Of a stretch of 64,000 bases of DNA, positions 62,263-64,000 are shown piece after piece. The stretch is taken from NCBI RefSeq assembly GCF_021018895.1, contig NC_079377.1:15795501-15859500 (forward strand). The letters are read 5' to 3'. A program made the translations under genes and the position numbers. The stretch is from Seriola aureovittata (taxonomy: Eukaryota; Chordata; Actinopteri; Carangiformes; Carangidae). The notes under the pieces are model-generated. The model did not search any database and had not been told where the DNA came from. It was given only the letters and a program-made list of their open reading frames with translations. Position 1 is the stretch's first letter. Each line of letters starts with the position of its first letter.

Positions 62263-64000
62263 CTGCACGCAGTGCAGTCATTGAAATTGAGTAGTCTGAC
62301 TGAGCCTTGTGTGGGCTCAGTGACAGCGTTGATTAAACATTAAGGAAGAGATATAATGCCATTTTACCATTGTGAGTTATCCAACCCCTTTGTACTATCA
62401 TTTCATCTTTGCCCTTGAACTCAAACACATTGCCGACTGACAGGATAGAAAGAATAATGATAATGAATTATGCATAAATGAGAAGTTGAATTCATCTTTA
62501 TCCAACTTTGGAAAGTTGGTGCATTTGAGGACCCCTGAGTGTTATTTGTCATGCTGCTGACAGGAAACACTGCGGTTGCTGCTTGTAAAAATGGGCTTAG
62601 TGTCTGGGCCAAACAGAAAAGTTTTGCGCAGCATTGTGGACCGTGATCCTTATCTTCATTGTCTTTGGTGGGCATAAGAGGATGAGCAATGGCAGAATAT
62701 TTACAATTTGTTCTCTTCTACTTCCTTTATCCCCTTTCTTGAGTTGATGTGAGATGGATTTGTAAGAAAGCACCACCGTTGTAAAAGGAAAGTGTGAAAT
62801 TCTCTGCATGTAATAGTGGTAAAGTACCTGGTCTGATTAAACCCTGGATGAAAGTCAAACAAAAAAAAACTCCACAATACTTGGATATTTTGTATTTTTT
62901 AACAGTGTGCGCCTCCTATCTGATACTCTAGGATGCAACCTCAGTTGAATTTCCTTTTCTGCAAAACAGTAAAGCGACAACACAGCCTGTGATAGGAGGA
63001 TGAAGTGTCTGCTGAGATACAAAAAAGCAGCAGACATTAAGAGAGGACAGGATTACCAGTAACAGTGGTGTCTTACTGATTGCTGTTTTGTCTTAGGCTT
63101 GTCTGATCCATCACACTGTACCAAATTTGGTAAATAGAGGTCATGCGTGTCTTTTTCTATCCATATCAGTAATGTCAAAAACATGAACTTTGGATCCACT
63201 TGGACAATCAGAAAAATTGCACCCAAGACGCTGATATATTCATAGCTTTGTTTCCACCTAGGTTACACACTTATCACTTTCATTTTGGCCAAGATATTGC
63301 TGTTGGGATATGTGTAATTTTCTCAGCAGGACTTCGAATTTCCTGGATATCTTATCATCAGCCAGTGCCCTTTGATATTATGAAGTTTTGAGCCTGATAT
63401 GAGAGGTGGTTTTGTGTACTTCCCATAGAGCTGTGCAGTGTAATTCATGGAGTTTTCAGCAGTTTTTGCTTAGGTTGTGTCAGTACAAATTGTTTCAAGA
63501 AAATATTTACACAACTTCTTTCTGCTGCAGGTTGAAACTTTTAATAGTTTGCAGGCTACAAATAAACTGTTGCGACTCAGAGATGTTGAATTCTCATTAT
63601 ATTCACTGCCCACCACAGTGTAATAGATTACTTTAGGCAGCAGCAGACTAGCCTGCCAAATTATCCAACTCAGCCTTCGCAGTCGGTTAAAAGTATGATT
63701 CTGCTGGCTTGCATTTCACTTTGGAACAACAGATTATCTTCTGTTTGGATTGCTTTTTTTCAACTTTCAAAAATCAGTATATCTTCTTAATGGCCTACTT
63801 TAAGCAGGATGTAAAGCTTTTAAAGTTACTGAAGCATGTCTCTATAACCTTAAATCTTAATGAAAAAATAAGCAGCAATCAAGGTAAAAAAAAACTTCCT
63901 TAGCTATTATTTATTAGATGTTTAACAGAGTTATTTGTAAGTTTTGCTACTGGTATATAGGCAATATTAGAATTAAAAGCTGTTCACTTGACAGTCTAGT

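Larger units (their letters stand above)
58751..64000. other. Intergenic stretch to the window edge, no gene supported
   Basis: AT-rich, with a family A repeat at 60252-60450, A-rich tracts near 61310-61340 and 61665-61683, and the CA microsatellite at 62194-62262. No coding exon, tRNA or other RNA gene is recognised. Confidence 0.6.

Noticed and set aside
1..64000. CRISPR arrays, operons, prophage or integrated virus genes
   Set aside because: No spaced direct repeats, no dense coding, and no reverse transcriptase, integrase or capsid frame was seen; this is vertebrate nuclear DNA.

Overview
This is vertebrate nuclear DNA, most likely from a teleost, probably a spiny-rayed (percomorph) fish. 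It is AT-rich, its only clear gene is split by GT-AG introns, and it carries many CA, TC and homopolymer tracts. It also contains several interspersed repeat families that I recognise from teleost genomes. There is no operon structure, no CRISPR array, no rRNA and no convincing tRNA.

One protein-coding gene can be assembled in full: neurl1 (neuralized E3 ubiquitin ligase 1), on the minus strand. It has six coding exons: 33393-33360, 28474-28233, 26530-26209, 11805-11089, 6446-6267 and 5560-5322. All boundaries are GT-AG and all reading phases agree. The joined CDS is 1734 nt, giving 577 residues. In order it encodes a short N-terminus with a myristoylation-type start (MGGQITR), NHR1, an acidic linker, NHR2, a Ser/Pro/Asn-rich linker, and a C-terminal C3HC4 RING ending in [10 protein letters not shown]. 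The family acts in endocytosis of Notch ligands and, in neurons, in ubiquitination of CPEB3.

Layout: 1-5321 is the neurl1 3' UTR and downstream flank, including a roughly 1 kb terminal-inverted-repeat element at 2101-3140. Positions 5322-33393 are the gene, most of it intron (706, 4642, 14403, 1702 and 4885 bp going 3' to 5' along the transcript). About 33394-33640 is a CG-rich presumed 5' leader and promoter with a 34-codon upstream ORF. From 33.7 kb to 64 kb I find no exon that I can support. That stretch holds degenerate transposon copies, microsatellites and a few denser segments (about 55.2-55.7 kb and 58.2-58.7 kb) that could be regulatory or non-coding exons.

No new multi-gene system was found. 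The observations most worth checking concern neurl1 processing. Exon 5 is a symmetric, potentially skippable exon with a weak donor, in-frame tandem acceptors and a long GU repeat upstream. An upstream ORF lies in the presumed leader, and an inverted-repeat element sits about 28 bp from the exon 2 donor. Family-level statements come from memory of the proteins and repeats; no database was searched.
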